DNA from: Podospora pseudoanserina
Taxonomy: Eukaryota; Ascomycota; Sordariomycetes; Sordariales; Podosporaceae
Direction of reading: 5' to 3'
Assembly: GCF_035222485.1 (NCBI RefSeq)
Contig: NC_085920.1
Location: 4,030,001-4,094,000 of the forward strand
DNA: 64,000 nt
In this document: one piece after another, positions 1 through 12,200 of the stretch
Numbering within the stretch: the stretch's first letter is position 1
Layout: every line of letters starts with the position of its first letter
The notes under the pieces: generated by a model
The model's database searches: none
What the model was told of the DNA's origin: nothing
Seen by the model: the letters and a program-made list of their open reading frames with translations, nothing else
Made by a program: the position numbers and the translations under genes

Positions 1-1701
1 TTTTTTTTGCTTTGATACCCATCATAGCTGCTTGTTTTTTTTTTCCTCTTTGGGGAGGAGGGGGGTGTCTTTTCTTCTTCTTTGACTTTGACTGTTCAGG
101 CTTGTTGTCTTTTTTGTCTTCGGTTTCTTGCATCGGCCAATTTTTATTATATTTTCCAGAGTTTGATGGGAGAGGGGAGGGGGAAGGTTCTGTATATAGA
201 CGGGATGGATTGGTGTGGTTGGGGGGAGAAAGAGAAAAGGGGGGTCATATGTTTTTGATGATTGAGAGGGAGAGGAAGTTTTGTATCCTTGTTGTTATCA
301 TCCGTATGGGGAGCATGGATTGATTAATAGAAGATTTTAACTGAGAAGGAGTTGTGGTGGTGGTGTGTATAAATGTTTTTCTTGCTGTTTTGCTTGCTGA
401 GTTTTGTCTTGGTTTGGTGGTGATGGGGAGGGGGAGAGGAGAGGACGGGAAGGGGGGGCAGTACTGTATGCCCAGCTGTATGCTAGTTGCTGGTTAGAAG
501 ATGATTACAAGTAGGATTTATGTATGCTGGAGCGAGAAATAAAGATGGACTACTGCTGCACCGATTCGACTGAGGGTTGTGGTGTGTGATGCGAGTGCTT
601 GCATCTCGATGTGTATGAAGTGACGGGTTGAGATGGAGGTTGTACAGAGGAATGGTGTCTTTGATCCAATGGGTAGAAATGCCAGGCCGATATTCAAGTC
701 ACACGTAGGTAGGTAGACATCTCGATCAGGTCAAGATGCCAAACCCAGTTTCAATATTTCATCAGACTTTTCGGGATCGCGGCAAGTAGGGCACAAGCGC
801 TGGGCATGGGGAATGATTTCTTGTGCCGCCGCCTCTGGGGCTGGACGGACGGCATTGAAGAGGTGAGCCAATAGTGGGAGGGCAAGGGGGGGGGGTTTTT
901 GACAACTCATTTAGACTGCCTGGTTTGGTCTTGGTGGTGAGGTGCCGGGGGGCTAGGCCTCTTCTGGGGGGCGGTCACAGCCTTGTCTTGATTTTGGGTC
1001 ACTTCTTCTTTCTCCAGATCTCAACGGCACATAGAACTTTGATGGTATATACCTAAGGTAACTCTCAACATCTAAAAACACGAACTTGGTTTAACTATAT
1101 GGTCAACACTAGGTACCCTTGGTGAGTGCAAATGATTCTCGATTGAGATGATGCCTTTGGGCTTATCTATCATGATGTGTTGTGGTGGTCGAGTGGTTCT
1201 CAGCCCAACTTTCAGCTTGGCGCTTCAGCCGCATCCAAGGGTCCAACTGCAGGTCGTGATGGTGTCGACGAATCACCGTCTTTCCGAGTTCTTGGGCGCA
1301 GCGAGACAAGCAGAGACTAGTCAATGCTCTGGGATGGCACTTTGAACAGCTTGGTATTTGAAGTCACTGCCACGAACCATGCAAGCATTGCAGCACGCCC
1401 CTCCCTATCAGCGAAAAGACAAGGGTTCAGTTTTGCTTTTTCTTGTAGAATGGGTTGACCGCATTTCTTGATTTGGTGACTAAATATTGGTGTAGCCTTG
1501 CGCCTTTGGGCCGGTCAGCTGGGTAAGACAAGAGTAAGGTTTACGCGTGCGGGTTGTGATGTAAAAAGCCCCCGACCCGTTCGTCAGAGGCGTTTTTTTT
1601 TTCTCTTTGGTTCTCATTCTTTATTTTTATTAAGTTTGCAGTCTTTTAACGACGGAAAAAACCGGCAAGTGTGAAAGACAACAAACAAGCAGGCAGACAA
1701 G
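1..1701. other. Gene-poor left flank
   Basis: No reading frame here looks like a real protein. The first 130 bases are T-rich, as in an untranslated region of a gene lying to the left. The last 150 bases, including a T-run near 1594-1605, are probably the promoter and leader of the MARVEL gene that starts at 1702. Confidence 0.5.
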
Positions 1702-2590
1702 ATGTCGACCGCCCTCCGCAAACCCGGCCGCGAACACTTCCCCATTTATCCCAAGGGGTTTATTGTCCTGAGGATCCTCCAGCTGGTGGTCGCAGTGATT
1801 GTTCTGGGGCTGGTGGCGTATAGTATTCACTTTTTGGCTTGGGATGGGAATGCGTTCATGTTGGCTGTGGTATGTTTCTTCACCCCCTCATCTTTATCTT
1901 CTATTTCCATCTTGTGTTATGTCGGGAGTGGGACTAACATCTTTGGGCAGGCCATCATGACAATCCTCACCTCCATCTACCACCTTGTCGCCTGGTTCGG
2001 CGCCCCAGAAGCCTTCAACTACTGGGCCGTCCTCGCATTGGACATCCTCCTCATTGTGATGTGGCTGGCTTCCTTCTCAGTCGTGGCGGCGCATATCGCT
2101 CCTTGGATGCAGTATTATGGTAGTTACCTCTATCTTACCTCGACATACGAGCAGGCTTGGTGGACTGGGTTGGCGGCTGCTAGTGGGATGGGTGGGCTTA
2201 ACTTGTCAGTCTTCTTTTCTAACCCCCCGCCATGGTTTGTATGCTAATGGAAACAGTGCCCTTCATGTTATTTCGTTGATCATCCACTCAATCAGACTCC
2301 ATAGACACCGCAAGGAAGGCGGGCACTCCCAGGCGGGTGTGCCTTTTGGTCCTAAGCCTACTGTTGGAACGGTGCAAGTTCCTCAGGGGCAGCAGCAACA
2401 GCAGCAGCAGCAGCCGGTAGTGTACCAGCAGGTTCCTCAGCAGCAGTTCCAGCAGCAGCCGCCTGTTTATCAGCAACCGCAGCAGCAGGTTTATCAGCAG
2501 CAACCGGCGACTCAGGAGAAACAAGTGTATTCTCCGCAGCCTCAACAGCCTGTGCCGGTGCCGCAGGGGCAGTTTTATCAGCAGCAGTGA
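1702..2590 (+). CDS. MARVEL-domain four-helix membrane protein
   Basis: Three exons (1702-1869, 1951-2204, 2257-2590) give a 251-residue protein. Intron 1 starts GTATGT and has a GGACTAACAT branch region; intron 2 starts GTCAGT and ends ACAG. The N-terminal 170 residues carry four hydrophobic helices: FIVLRILQLVVAVIVLGLVAY, the segment after AIMTILTSIYHLVAW, ALDILLIVMWLASFSVVAAH, and AAASGMGGLNF into LHVISLIIH. This spacing and the RILQ/W pattern fit the fungal MARVEL family found in membrane-apposition and plasma-membrane domains. The C-terminal 80 residues are a cytosolic tail rich in Gln and Pro, encoded by CAG runs from 2388 to 2590. A 35-nt GT-AG segment at 2120-2154 is too short to be an intron and is kept as coding. 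The molecular role is unknown; family assignment is by pattern only. Confidence 0.85.
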
Positions 2591-5530
2591 GGGTTTGCAA
2601 TGTGAATGACAGGCTGATGATGTGGTGGATTGGAGTTGAATTAGAGGCAAGGTGTTGGTGTTTGGTTCCTTGTGTGGCAGGGTAATGTTGATTGATGATG
2701 GATACTTAACGGTGGATATCATGATGTATGGGTATACCCGGGTGTTTTCGTTTCTATTAGGGCATCATGTACGTCGTCAGGACACCGGAGTAATATATTG
2801 GGCTGTATATATCATCAAGAAAAGACTGGAAATGCGTATGGTTTATAGTCAAATCAGCGGGCAGTTTGGATTTTGCTTTAGAAAGCCGAGCAATCAAGGC
2901 TCTCCGAGATGAGCAAGGAGCAAGAATACCAATCTGACGCATCCGAAGATATTGAGATGGACGAGGAGCCGCGGTTCCTGACAGAACAGCCTTGTCTCCA
3001 AGGAGAGAAGAACCCAGAACACCCTGGTGGCCGGGCTCGGAAGCGTTGCTGCGTTGGTCGGCTGCGTTCTTCCCACTCCCGGTTGGCCCTGGCAGAGGGC
3101 TTCTTAAGGGACTGAATGTAAATGTAGGTAGGAGAAGAGAGCCAAAGAAGAAAAGATGGGGTTTTCAGGTGGCGGTTGTAGTGAGTTGAGGTTTTAGAAG
3201 GGGACAGATGCGGATGTGACAATTGAAACTGGATGCTAAAACATCATGAAGACGAATGTCCAAATGGTGTACCTGACTTGAGGACTCGTTCTATCTGGGT
3301 AAAGTCACTATCTGGATGACGTTAGGACTTCGTACCCCGTTCTGAGGAAACTTTATCAGCAGTGGCAAGACAAAGAGCTTTGCGATATGAAATGAAATGG
3401 CGAATAACTTGCTTGCGCGGGATTCTGGGACGGTCTTCTTCATTTGATACCTGGTAAAACAAACCCAAGTGCTATGATATGGCCTTTTCAAATGTTGAAA
3501 GTAAACCACTGCTAAGTCCCAACATCCCAATAAATTCTGGGAAAACTAGGTTATCATCAGGGACCATATCACATCCTCACTGTCTGTGCCGACATCACTT
3601 CATGGGAGTTTACATTGGTCATCAGAAGGATGGGAGACAACCATCAGTCAGGCATACCATCAGCCATAATATATTCAACACCATCGACCATCATATAGTC
3701 AACAGATTAAAGTCCCACACGAGATCAATGGCTATTTCTGGGCCTTGGTGCTTATTTCCTACCCCTGTTTTCATGCCGAGACGTTGCGTTTGAAAGCATC
3801 ACCAATGCCGTGATGTGAGCTGAAGCCTCTTGGAGTGCCTTTTTCACCCACAACATGCCAGGAAGCTCGGAGAAGTAATAATAAAACGAGGGATTTTGTC
3901 AAGATACCATTCTCAGAATGACCTACTGAGTGTCCTGCCAATTTGAGAGACGCCCTTGAGCTTTAAAGTCGAAGAGATCGCTAATATCCTGCACCCATTT
4001 TAATGCCTTTTCGACATGGCTCAGTCACAGCAGTCGCGGTGGTAGTCTACACGATACAGGATTTTCATCAACTTGCGTTTCTCTCATACTGCAAACAAGA
4101 AGGCCGCGAGTGCTTGGGAACAGTGAAAACCCGCCATCAAAACAGTTCCGACGACCCAACAGGCCAGAAATCAATCTCTGCTGAGCCCTAAGATTGAAGG
4201 AGAACAGAAGAAATCATGATGTCCCACGATCTCCTCAATATTCCCGAACTGCAACTTTCCAGGTCATTTTTCGCGCGGCTTGACATCGAACACGAGGAAT
4301 TATCACCAAACTCACACTCTGCAGCTTCACCACCCACTTAGCTCACCGACCCCCCAATCCCCCATAAAAATTCCGCTGCCCTCCTGCCCGAGCTGCCTCA
4401 CCGTCTTGAAGGGTCACATCACAGTCCCTCCCACCCTCTGCCACTCTCACCACCCGTTGCCCCCACAACCAAAAGTGGGTCCTCCCCGCTCCTTCCCAAC
4501 TGCGCACACTTTCGCTCCTTCCCTCAGTGCAATTGACGCGCAAGTTTCTCCAGGCAGCAGGCTATCAAGGTCCTTGTGCCTTCCATTTATATCGGTGTTC
4601 AGCTCAATTGTGAGTCAAGTGGTTGGGTGCCTCATGGTGAGGGTTTGGTGGGAAAGGCGGGTGCAATGTTTACTTCGGTGGAGTACGAGATAGGGGATGC
4701 CAAGACTTGAGGTTAGACCTGAGTTTTGCCGATGATAGGAGACGTCGGTGATGTGCGAGGCTGTAGATTCATGAGGCTGGGGATGTCTAGAGGTGTTGTT
4801 TTGGATCTGATTGGGTTGTGTTTTTTCTGGGAGGTGTGTAGGGCATTGGGTGTGCTTTATTGCTTGAGATATGTTCAGGATGGCTCTGCGATGTTGAGGC
4901 TCCCTAAGTCGAGCATGAGATCTGGAAATGGTCAGATGAATATCGAATTGAAGATAGCATGAAGGCTGAGTAGTGGTCCAAGAGTGTGCTTGAGTTGGCT
5001 TTGCCAGGCAATCTTCCGTGTGTTCTTGTTTGGTGACAATGATTGTGGGCGTTTGCAGAGATGCCTTTGATCAAGACAGCAGCGTTTTGAATAGGAGAAC
5101 AAAGTGGTTAAATACGAAGAAAAGAGTAAATGTCCTGGCGTCGTGTGGACTTTTTGATCCAATATCTGTCTATATACTACATCATCACTGAAAAGAAAAC
5201 GCCCGTTGATCTGTCTGTTGGAACAGATGCTGAAGACCCTTATGGCCTTCATCTACCTGATATCATGTTGTTTTCAACCTCCATTTTGCCTCTGATATTG
5301 TCAGAAACTCATATGTTTGAAATGATCCCATCGCTACCCCAAGTTCAGACCCTAAAAGCGACCACTAAACCCTCTGTTCGAACCTTGATCGACAACATCA
5401 TCGTCCCAGCTTGGGAAGGAGCAACTGTCCATTGTTATTGTTCTGCCCCAATGAATGGGAAGATTCTGCCCACCGCCCTGCCTGACCCTCCGCTGTCTGG
5501 TTTGTTCATCTGCTCTCCCAAATTCCCGTG
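2591..5530. other. Long intergenic stretch with no supported gene
   Basis: About 2.9 kb with no recognisable protein or RNA gene. Short open frames have mixed composition, no convincing splice partners and no familiar motifs. A 68-codon ATG frame at 2909-3115 begins with an acidic serine-rich stretch but has no other support. The right part probably holds promoter elements of the gene at 5931. Confidence 0.5.
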
Positions 5531-5930
5531 AACTTTTCCCTCTCTTCTTTTTTTACTCAGTACGACCGATCGCCACGCTTGTAGGTGCCCCCATTCTCGC
5601 CCTCTCACAGCATTTATTCTTTCTTCTCTTTCGTTTGCTAACGATATTTTCAATAGTACCAGCAATTCGCCATCCGTCAAGCGATGTGAGTTTTTTTTTA
5701 TCTTTGTTTTTCTTTCGACTTTTTCAACTTTGGCTGGCCATCTTCGACAGTACCCTAGCAACGACTTTTCTTCTCGCCTTGTAGGCTTTCATCTTGGTAT
5801 CCTGTGGCTTCACGACATTCGCTGACCATCTTCAACAGTTCCAGCACCGGCTTTTCGTCCCCGCTTTGTAGGTTTTCGTCTTTGTGCCCCACGACTTCAT
5901 GACCGGTTTGCTAACGATTATACAGACAAG
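5531..5930 (+). promoter_or_regulatory. Intron-rich repeated 5' leader of the 5931 gene
   Basis: The 400 bases before the ATG at 5931 look like a spliced leader. Segment 5732-5820 is repeated imperfectly in 5821-5900: both copies carry ccatcttc(g/a)acagt, a cg(a/g)cttttc block, c(t)ttgtagg, and acgac near the end. Donor-like GTAGG occurs three times (5581, 5781, 5868). Two branch-acceptor blocks, gctaacgatattttcaatag (ending 5656) and gctaacgattatacag (ending 5925), resemble each other. The best leader introns are therefore 5581-5656 and 5868-5925. RNA evidence would be needed to fix which are used. Confidence 0.5.
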
Positions 5931-8900
5931 ATGTACACCATCACCACCTTCGCCGCAGTTGGCTTCGGGCTTCTCGCCCAGCTCGCCGCCCTCACGGTGG
6001 TTGTCTGCTCCCTCGGCTTCGCAGGTATGTTGCGTTCTTAGTCATTAGATTTCGAGCGTCTGTTAACGAATGTGACAGTCCAAACTGCAAGCCCGACCGC
6101 CGCCCTCGCCGGGTTGGCTTTCCTTCTGTTGTTCTTCTCTCTGGTCTTCCCTCGCCTCCGAAAGGAGTACTTTGCAGCCTTTGCTTCTGCGGTGCTGGGC
6201 GGACTCCTGGCCCACTTTAACGGGTCTGCGAGCTTCTCGTCTGGTGCCTTCACCACGGCACTGGCTGTATTTGTGCTTTCTCTTGTGTGCAAGCACTTCC
6301 CGGGATGCTTCAATGTCCCGTGGAGGTACGTCGTTGCCGCGGTGTGTTGCCTGACCCCTGTCTTTTCTCCCTCGTGGAGGGCTTTCCTCGGAAAGTCGCG
6401 GGGGACTTGCAGGAATTTCCCTGAGTTGATTGAGAACGTTGTTCTCATGATTCCGCTGGGTCAAATCACCCTCCGCGAGTTACTCAACGAGGTGGCGCGG
6501 CGTCACGTTCAAGAGTTGAGATTTGCCGAGCAATGCGTCACCCTTGGGAAAGTTCTCGACAGCTCTCAAGCCGCTGTTGGTGAGTTCCGCCGTGTTCACC
6601 CGAATAGGAGGCTTTCCCATTGTGTGCGCAGATTCATCACGGAGCAGATCCCCCTTGCCGAGATGGAAGACGGGCTTTTTGAGTTGAGTCGTTTCTCTGC
6701 CTGGGAACGGCTCCTCTTCCTCGCCAGTTTCTTGGGTTCTTTGCTGGAGACTGAGCTTGCTCGGTTGAAGGCCGCCTGTGAGAAACTGGATGAGGTGATC
6801 AACAAACGGCAGCAGTACATTGCTTCTGCCATCCAGATCCAAAAGATTGTCGTCAAAGAGACAGCGGCATACCCTATCGTCAAGATCCTGACTGTGGCGC
6901 GTTTGCCCTCGCGGGCACTCGTGCTCAAGCCCGATAGCTTCGTCCCTGCCGCACTCCCCCCTGCGTCTCCTAGACGACTAGAAGAGAAGAAGGACATGAG
7001 CGTGTTCGAGATGATCGTCTCGACCGCTCGTCACCCCCGCAGCAAAACCAAGGTTCTCCCCATCACAGAGACCGAGGTCGGGCTGCCTCAGACCCCCGAC
7101 CACTCCCACTCCGAACCCCCTGCCTCTCCTGCACCCGCCATCATCGAGGAAATCGCTCCTCTCTCGCCATCGACCATGTTCCAGCGCGCCTTTTCCCAAA
7201 TTGAGGGCATGGACCAGGCGTTGAGAGCGTTGTCCGTTCGCGAGCATCACACGTCGGACAACGAGATCTACGAGATGATGATGCGGCCTCACAAGGAGTG
7301 TGCCGTCACAAAGGAAGCTCGGTTCGCTCGTGAACGGTCGCTCATTGCGTACCGTCACGCCCAAGCCGAGAAGGAGAAAGAGATCCAGGCTTTGGTGGTT
7401 GTTTCTCCCGCTGCTGTCACTTCGGTGACTTTAGCACCAGCCGCCGCCGCCGCCGATACTCCCTTCGTCCTTCCTTCGGACACCCCAGCCCAGGCCACCG
7501 CCGTCGCACCAACCTCTTCCGATGACCTGATGTCGGAACTCCGCGTTGCCCTCGCCGCACGCGGACAAAACATCAGGAAGACGACGCGCGATGACACCCC
7601 GGCCAAGCTGAAGGCTGCCAATGCCACTGTTCCCGCCACGTCATCCAGTGAGTGGTTCACCACGGATGAGAGTGATTCGGACGAGCCTCGCGGCTCTGAA
7701 GATGACGATTCCAAGTCTGACGTCGATTCCGAAGGTCCTCGCGGGCCGGAGGATGATGGCTCTGGCGACGGTGATGAGGACGACGCGCCACCGAGCGTCG
7801 CTTCTTCCATTCTAGCTGTTGTGGATGGTGAGCAAGCTTCACCGAGCGAACCCACCGCCGACGCCGTCGATGACAACGACAAAAACGGTTCCCCTGGTCC
7901 GTCTGGAAACCCTGCTCTGCCCGAAGCCGAAGTGTCTTTTGACTCGGAAGCTGGTGCGCGTGAGCAGGCCGGCGGTTCCACCCGTGACGTTGTCGTCACC
8001 GTCGGCGGTGACAAGCAAAGTGAGGACACGGATGACGAGCCCGAGACCTCTTTGGAGGAGGAGGAGAGTGAGAGTGATTCTTGCGTTGGTGCTGACCAGC
8101 AATTGCTCGTTACAGAGCTTTATCCACCGCTACCCCCGAGCCCAACGACGACGACCACGCGCGGTGAAGCCGAGACTTCTTTGGAAGGGGAGGCTGAGCA
8201 GAAGGTGCTGTATCGCGACAGCGCCGGAAGTGGTTTGACATCTGCGGAGGAAGGGAGTGTTGACACACCACCTGTCGGCTCCAGTCCTATTGTTAGTGTG
8301 GAGGCACAGACTGAGAACGATGCCGACGTTAACGACATCACAAGCCTCTTGGAGGCTTCTCATATTTCGACTTCCGTTGCGCAAGCAGTTGCAGCCCCAC
8401 TGGTCACCGTGACAACCACCGCAACGACCGACATCATTGGTGATTTCACCGCAACCACCGCCGACGCCATCACCACACCCGCCGCTATCACGTCTCCTGA
8501 AGTCGGCATCGTCCAGACTGAGGAAGCCGTCATGACGGGGACCGAAGTCTGCGACGCTCTGCCAGGGATGGAGCTTGACGAGGGCTCGCTCGCGCGACCC
8601 GACTCAGTGAAGGTGGACGAGGAGGTGAAGGAAGGGGATTCACGGATGGAGGAGGCAGGTGTCGATGATGAGGGTGACGATATCGCCATGGTCATCCCCG
8701 ACGCCGGAGTAGAGGGTCCCCCTGCCGCGATGTTTGGCTCCATGTCAATGTCCGGCACCCCTTTTGCTTTCGGTGCCGTTCAGGATGATGTCAATATGGC
8801 ATATCCTCAGCAACAGGATTTCGAAAACGTCGAGATGATCGACCAGGGTGTATTCGGCAATACTCTGATGCCGCCAGTGGGGGGTTACCCTTCCCTTCCT

Positions 8901-9552
8901 TTTCAAGAAGGTGATATGAGGCTTCACGAAGCTGACGTGCGGATGATTGAGTCCGCACCCCAACCTTTCGACTTCAACGCGTATGAGGGTGTGAACTACG
9001 TTGGTTCTGGTGAGCAGCAGCAGCAGCAGCAGCAGTTTCACCCAGAACCAATGGACTACCACCATGATGTCGAGGCCTCTTCTTACCAGCAGCCTCTTCC
9101 AAACAACTTCGGTCTGCAGCAATCGGCGCTGGATCCGTCCCAGCCTGATGATCAATACTATCATCAGGTTGGCCAGCAGCTCGCTCAGATCGATTTCGGC
9201 CCAGACAACCAGTCCCAGCTCCTGTCCGAATCTGACCTGACTTTGATTTTGAACGAGTATATGAACTGGTCAATGTCGCAAGCCCAGTTTGAAGAACTGG
9301 TAAGAGAGGTCGAGCAGTTCGCCGAGAGAGAGACCCCGGGCACATGGTTGGGTCCGGACTCTCTTATCGACCCTGCCATATTCGCACTGCCGACAGACCA
9401 AGCGACCGACGACGTCCCAGCTGACGATGTGTCCCCAACCGCTGCTCGCGCCGTGGCCCCCATCCAAGCTGCTCCGTCACCGCAAGGCGAGGAGGTAGTG
9501 GCGAGCCCCCAAGGAGAAGAAGAAGAAGAAGAAGAAGAAGAAGAAGAAGAAG

Positions 9553-9583
<31 letters not shown>

Positions 9584-10517
9584 GGGTGCGTCTGCGCCAA
9601 CAACAGCAACCACAGCACCGATGGTGACACCCCTCCCGGAGCAGGGGATCAGCTACTCCTTCGCGGAGTACTGGTCCGACGTGGCGTTCGATTCCCCCGA
9701 TGAAGACGACCACGTCGACGACTACGTCCCAGTCCCCGTCGCCCCAGTGCTGCGTCAAGAAGTCGAACGCCGCCGTCGGGAGCCCCGCTCCAACGGCTCG
9801 ACTCCTGTTGAAGTTGTTCGCGCAGACGACAGACAAGATGTGGTGTCCGCCGAACCCGACAGCTCCTCTTCTGATGAAGAGTCTGTCCGGCAGCGCGTCG
9901 CCCGTCGACCGATGCTCGTTCCCCGTTTGCGGGGCAGCGTTGCGGTTCGACAGGCTGTTGCCGAGCAGGTTCGCGCGGCTGGTGAGTCCTCTTCTGCGTC
10001 CCCGCAGAAGAAGACACTCCAGGAGGTGAGGGACCGGATCGAAGCAATGAGGCGTGCTGGCACGTCGAATTTCGCGTCTTCGGACGAGTCGGACGAGGAC
10101 GAGGATGATTCCCCTCCCTCGTTTCCCATCCCATCTACCACCACCACCCCCAACTTCCCATCTGAGGGGTTAACAACACCAACTTCCGAGGAACCAGAGC
10201 CTGTCGCTGAAGGGTCCAGTGGCAGCGCCGAGGTGAAGGAGGGACAGCCGGCCGGAAGGCTGAAGCTGAAGTCCAGTGAGGTGGAGGCTCACCAGGGCGA
10301 GGAAGCCGAGCTCAAGGCAGCTGTTGCGGAGGAGGAGGAAGGGCACGGGCACATGGCTCCCGGTACCGGGCGGCGTCGAAAGCGAGACATAGGAGATTTT
10401 GGTCACCAGGAGATCGAATATGTGGAGCTTCCCGACATCCCCGTCCGCGTCACCGAGGGCCGCCGGATCTTGTCTTTCAAGAGGCGGATTCCGGGTGCCC
10501 ACGAGGAGCCCGATTGA
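5931..10517 (+). CDS. Giant acidic, disordered membrane-anchored protein of unknown family
   Basis: Two exons (5931-6024, 6079-10517) encode 1510 residues. The 54-nt intron starts GTATGT, has a gttaacg branch and ends ACAG; splicing adds 31 residues before the long second exon. Residues 1 to about 140 hold four or five hydrophobic segments, including AALTVVVCSLGFA, LAGLAFLLLFFSLVF and TTALAVFVLSLVCKHF. A helical, probably folded region follows to about residue 330, with RELLNEVARRHVQEL and LFLASFLGSLLETEL. The remaining 1100 residues are low-complexity and strongly acidic (Ser, Asp, Glu, Thr, Pro), with a poly-Gln run near 9016-9036, an unbroken run of 22 Glu from (GAA)22 at 9516-9581, and a basic C-terminal tail (GRRRKRDIGDF, SFKRRIPG). 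I recognise no family. The layout suggests a membrane anchor with a long charged cytosolic or lumenal tail; this is inference. Confidence 0.8.
9016..9036 (+). repeat. CAG microsatellite (poly-Gln) in the acidic gene
   Basis: A run of CAG codons follows GGTGAG and encodes seven to eight consecutive glutamines inside the disordered part of the protein. It is a simple in-frame trinucleotide repeat. Confidence 0.85.
9516..9581 (+). repeat. (GAA)22 microsatellite encoding poly-Glu
   Basis: Twenty-two consecutive GAA codons, with no GAG among them, although nearby glutamates often use GAG. This points to recent slippage expansion rather than selection on the residue alone. The array is also a long pure purine tract on the coding strand. 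Confidence 0.95.
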
Positions 10518-10740
10518 AAAAAGAAAACCGAAAAAAAAAGGACGAGAGAACGATGGTGAGATGACATGAGACACACATGCTGGGACGTTGGCTGGCTATT
10601 CTTTCTTGAGATACTTCATGGAGTAGGGTAGGGCAGGTGGGCTCAAGATATGGTATGGTTTTTTATTGCCTACCGCAGCTGTCGTCATCACCCCAGCCTC
10701 TGTGTGTTCTCCTCTGTCATGGAAGAGTACTTGGGACTAT

Positions 10741-12200
10741 CTACCGATGCTTGACTCTGGTCCAGCCACTTGTTCCCCGACTTGTACCACCACTTGTACC
10801 ATCGCTTGGACCAGCAGCTCGCACGTCCTCAAACCCATCTTCGAACTCGTCGCCCTCGATATTTTCCCATTCCAGCATCGGGGCTTCGCTCGCCAGTCGC
10901 TTCTTCAGACGATCAGCCAACTTCAGCGGCGCGTAGATCTTGAAGTTTCGGACGAATTCCACGCCTTCGGCACTCGTCAGCGAGGTGTGAGCCGTCCCAT
11001 GCGACCAGCGACCAATCATTGACTTTGGTTTTGTCACATCGCCATTGTCCCCATCCCTTGGACTCCCGGCTGGTGGTGTGAGCGAAGACGGGAAGGTTGG
11101 TTCGACAGACCGGCGGTGGAGTTGATCACCAATGAGCAGCCGCCACAGGTTGTGTCCGATGTTGCAAACATCGTCGTACGATTCCCTGTCCCCGAAGGAG
11201 ACTCCTTGCGATGCACACAGCCAAGCAACATCGTGCGCCAGCAAACCAACGCCCTCAAGGAACGCAGAGTACGTGTTTGGATCGTCCTTTGCCAGTGTCA
11301 GGAGCGCCTTTTCGATGAAGAGCGGACGGGGCCGTGGATTTCCAGATTGTCCTGACATGGCTGTTCCGGGGAATGGTACATCCCCATGGTGGTAGGAAGA
11401 GTTCATCGAGAATATTGTCGGGCGAGGGTAGTCACGGTGAGGGAGTGTGATTTCCGCCGGCAGCCGGATCGCCAGATAATGCGAGGCCAACACGAGAATG
11501 TGCGCCACATGGGCGAAGACAGTCGATATCACTTCGGGCGACAAATCTACCATCATCAGTCAGCCTTGGACATGTTTTGCCAGCTTGTCAGCCTCTCAGC
11601 ACACTTACTATTCATGGCATGGAGGTCAAAGATTTCGACACCGCCAATTTCGAACCGCTTGGTGCTGCCCTTCTTGACCTGGCGCAGCCCATACAGCCTG
11701 GCGGCTTCCTCACACAAGAAGGCTCTCGTCGCCGCCATCGTGTCGGCACTGCGATTCCATTTGTACCTGGTTCTGTGGATGGCTCGTTGCGTCTCTTCCA
11801 GCTGCCTGCTTCTCCTGGCTTCGGCACCAGTCGACACAGCCTTAAGATCAGATCTCCGTTGGGCGAGCAGCTTCTTCTTATCCTCGATCGCCTTTCGCGC
11901 AGCATCAACCTCGCTTCTCAACTTGTCGGCCTGCGCGATGATCTCGTTCGTTCGCTCGACTGCAGCTGCCGTATCCGACTTGAGCGTCTCCAGCCGGACA
12001 GCTTTGTTGGGGATCTGTCCCGTCTCGCTGGAAATGGCGGCATTCACCTCGCGCTCGAGCTGGTCTGTCTCAATAAGCGCCTTGGTGTACTCGAGACGGG
12101 TCTCATAGAGACGGTTCCTCGCATCCACGACACAAAGGAACGGCCGGTCCTTGCTATGGTGGCCGCGGTGGCAAATGTCGCAGTTTATTTTGGCTTCCAT
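10741..12200 (-). CDS. atg14: Autophagy protein Atg14 (PI3-kinase complex I subunit)
   Basis: Two exons on the minus strand (12200-11609 and 11546-10741) give 465 residues; the 62-nt intron starts GTAAGT and ends GGTAG. The ATG is placed at 12200; an in-frame TTG 15 bases upstream is not a likely start. The N-terminus MEAKINCDICHRGHH carries a CxxC pair and a further Cys in PFLCVV, as in the Atg14/Barkor zinc-binding N-terminus. Residues about 30-150 are a charged coiled coil. After the junction (HAMN-NLSPEVIS) comes the family signature SHYLAIRLPAEITLPHRDYP, then a helical C-terminal domain with RNFKIYAPLKLADRLKKR. Atg14 directs the Vps34-Vps15-Atg6 complex to the phagophore assembly site. 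The last 25 residues contain a small GTS-rich repeat (GTSGGTSRGTSG). It is divergent from the gene at 13051. Confidence 0.9.

Noticed and set aside
2120-2154. GT-AG segment of 35 nt in the MARVEL gene
   Set aside because: Shorter than any usual fungal intron, and the segment is in frame without stops.
2909-3115. 68-codon ATG frame starting MSKEQEYQSDASEDIEMDEE
   Set aside because: No splice partners, no promoter or family signature, and the second half looks like random translation.
7355-8029. Long minus-strand frame inside the giant acidic gene
   Set aside because: It is a compositional shadow of Glu/Asp/Ser-rich coding on the plus strand.
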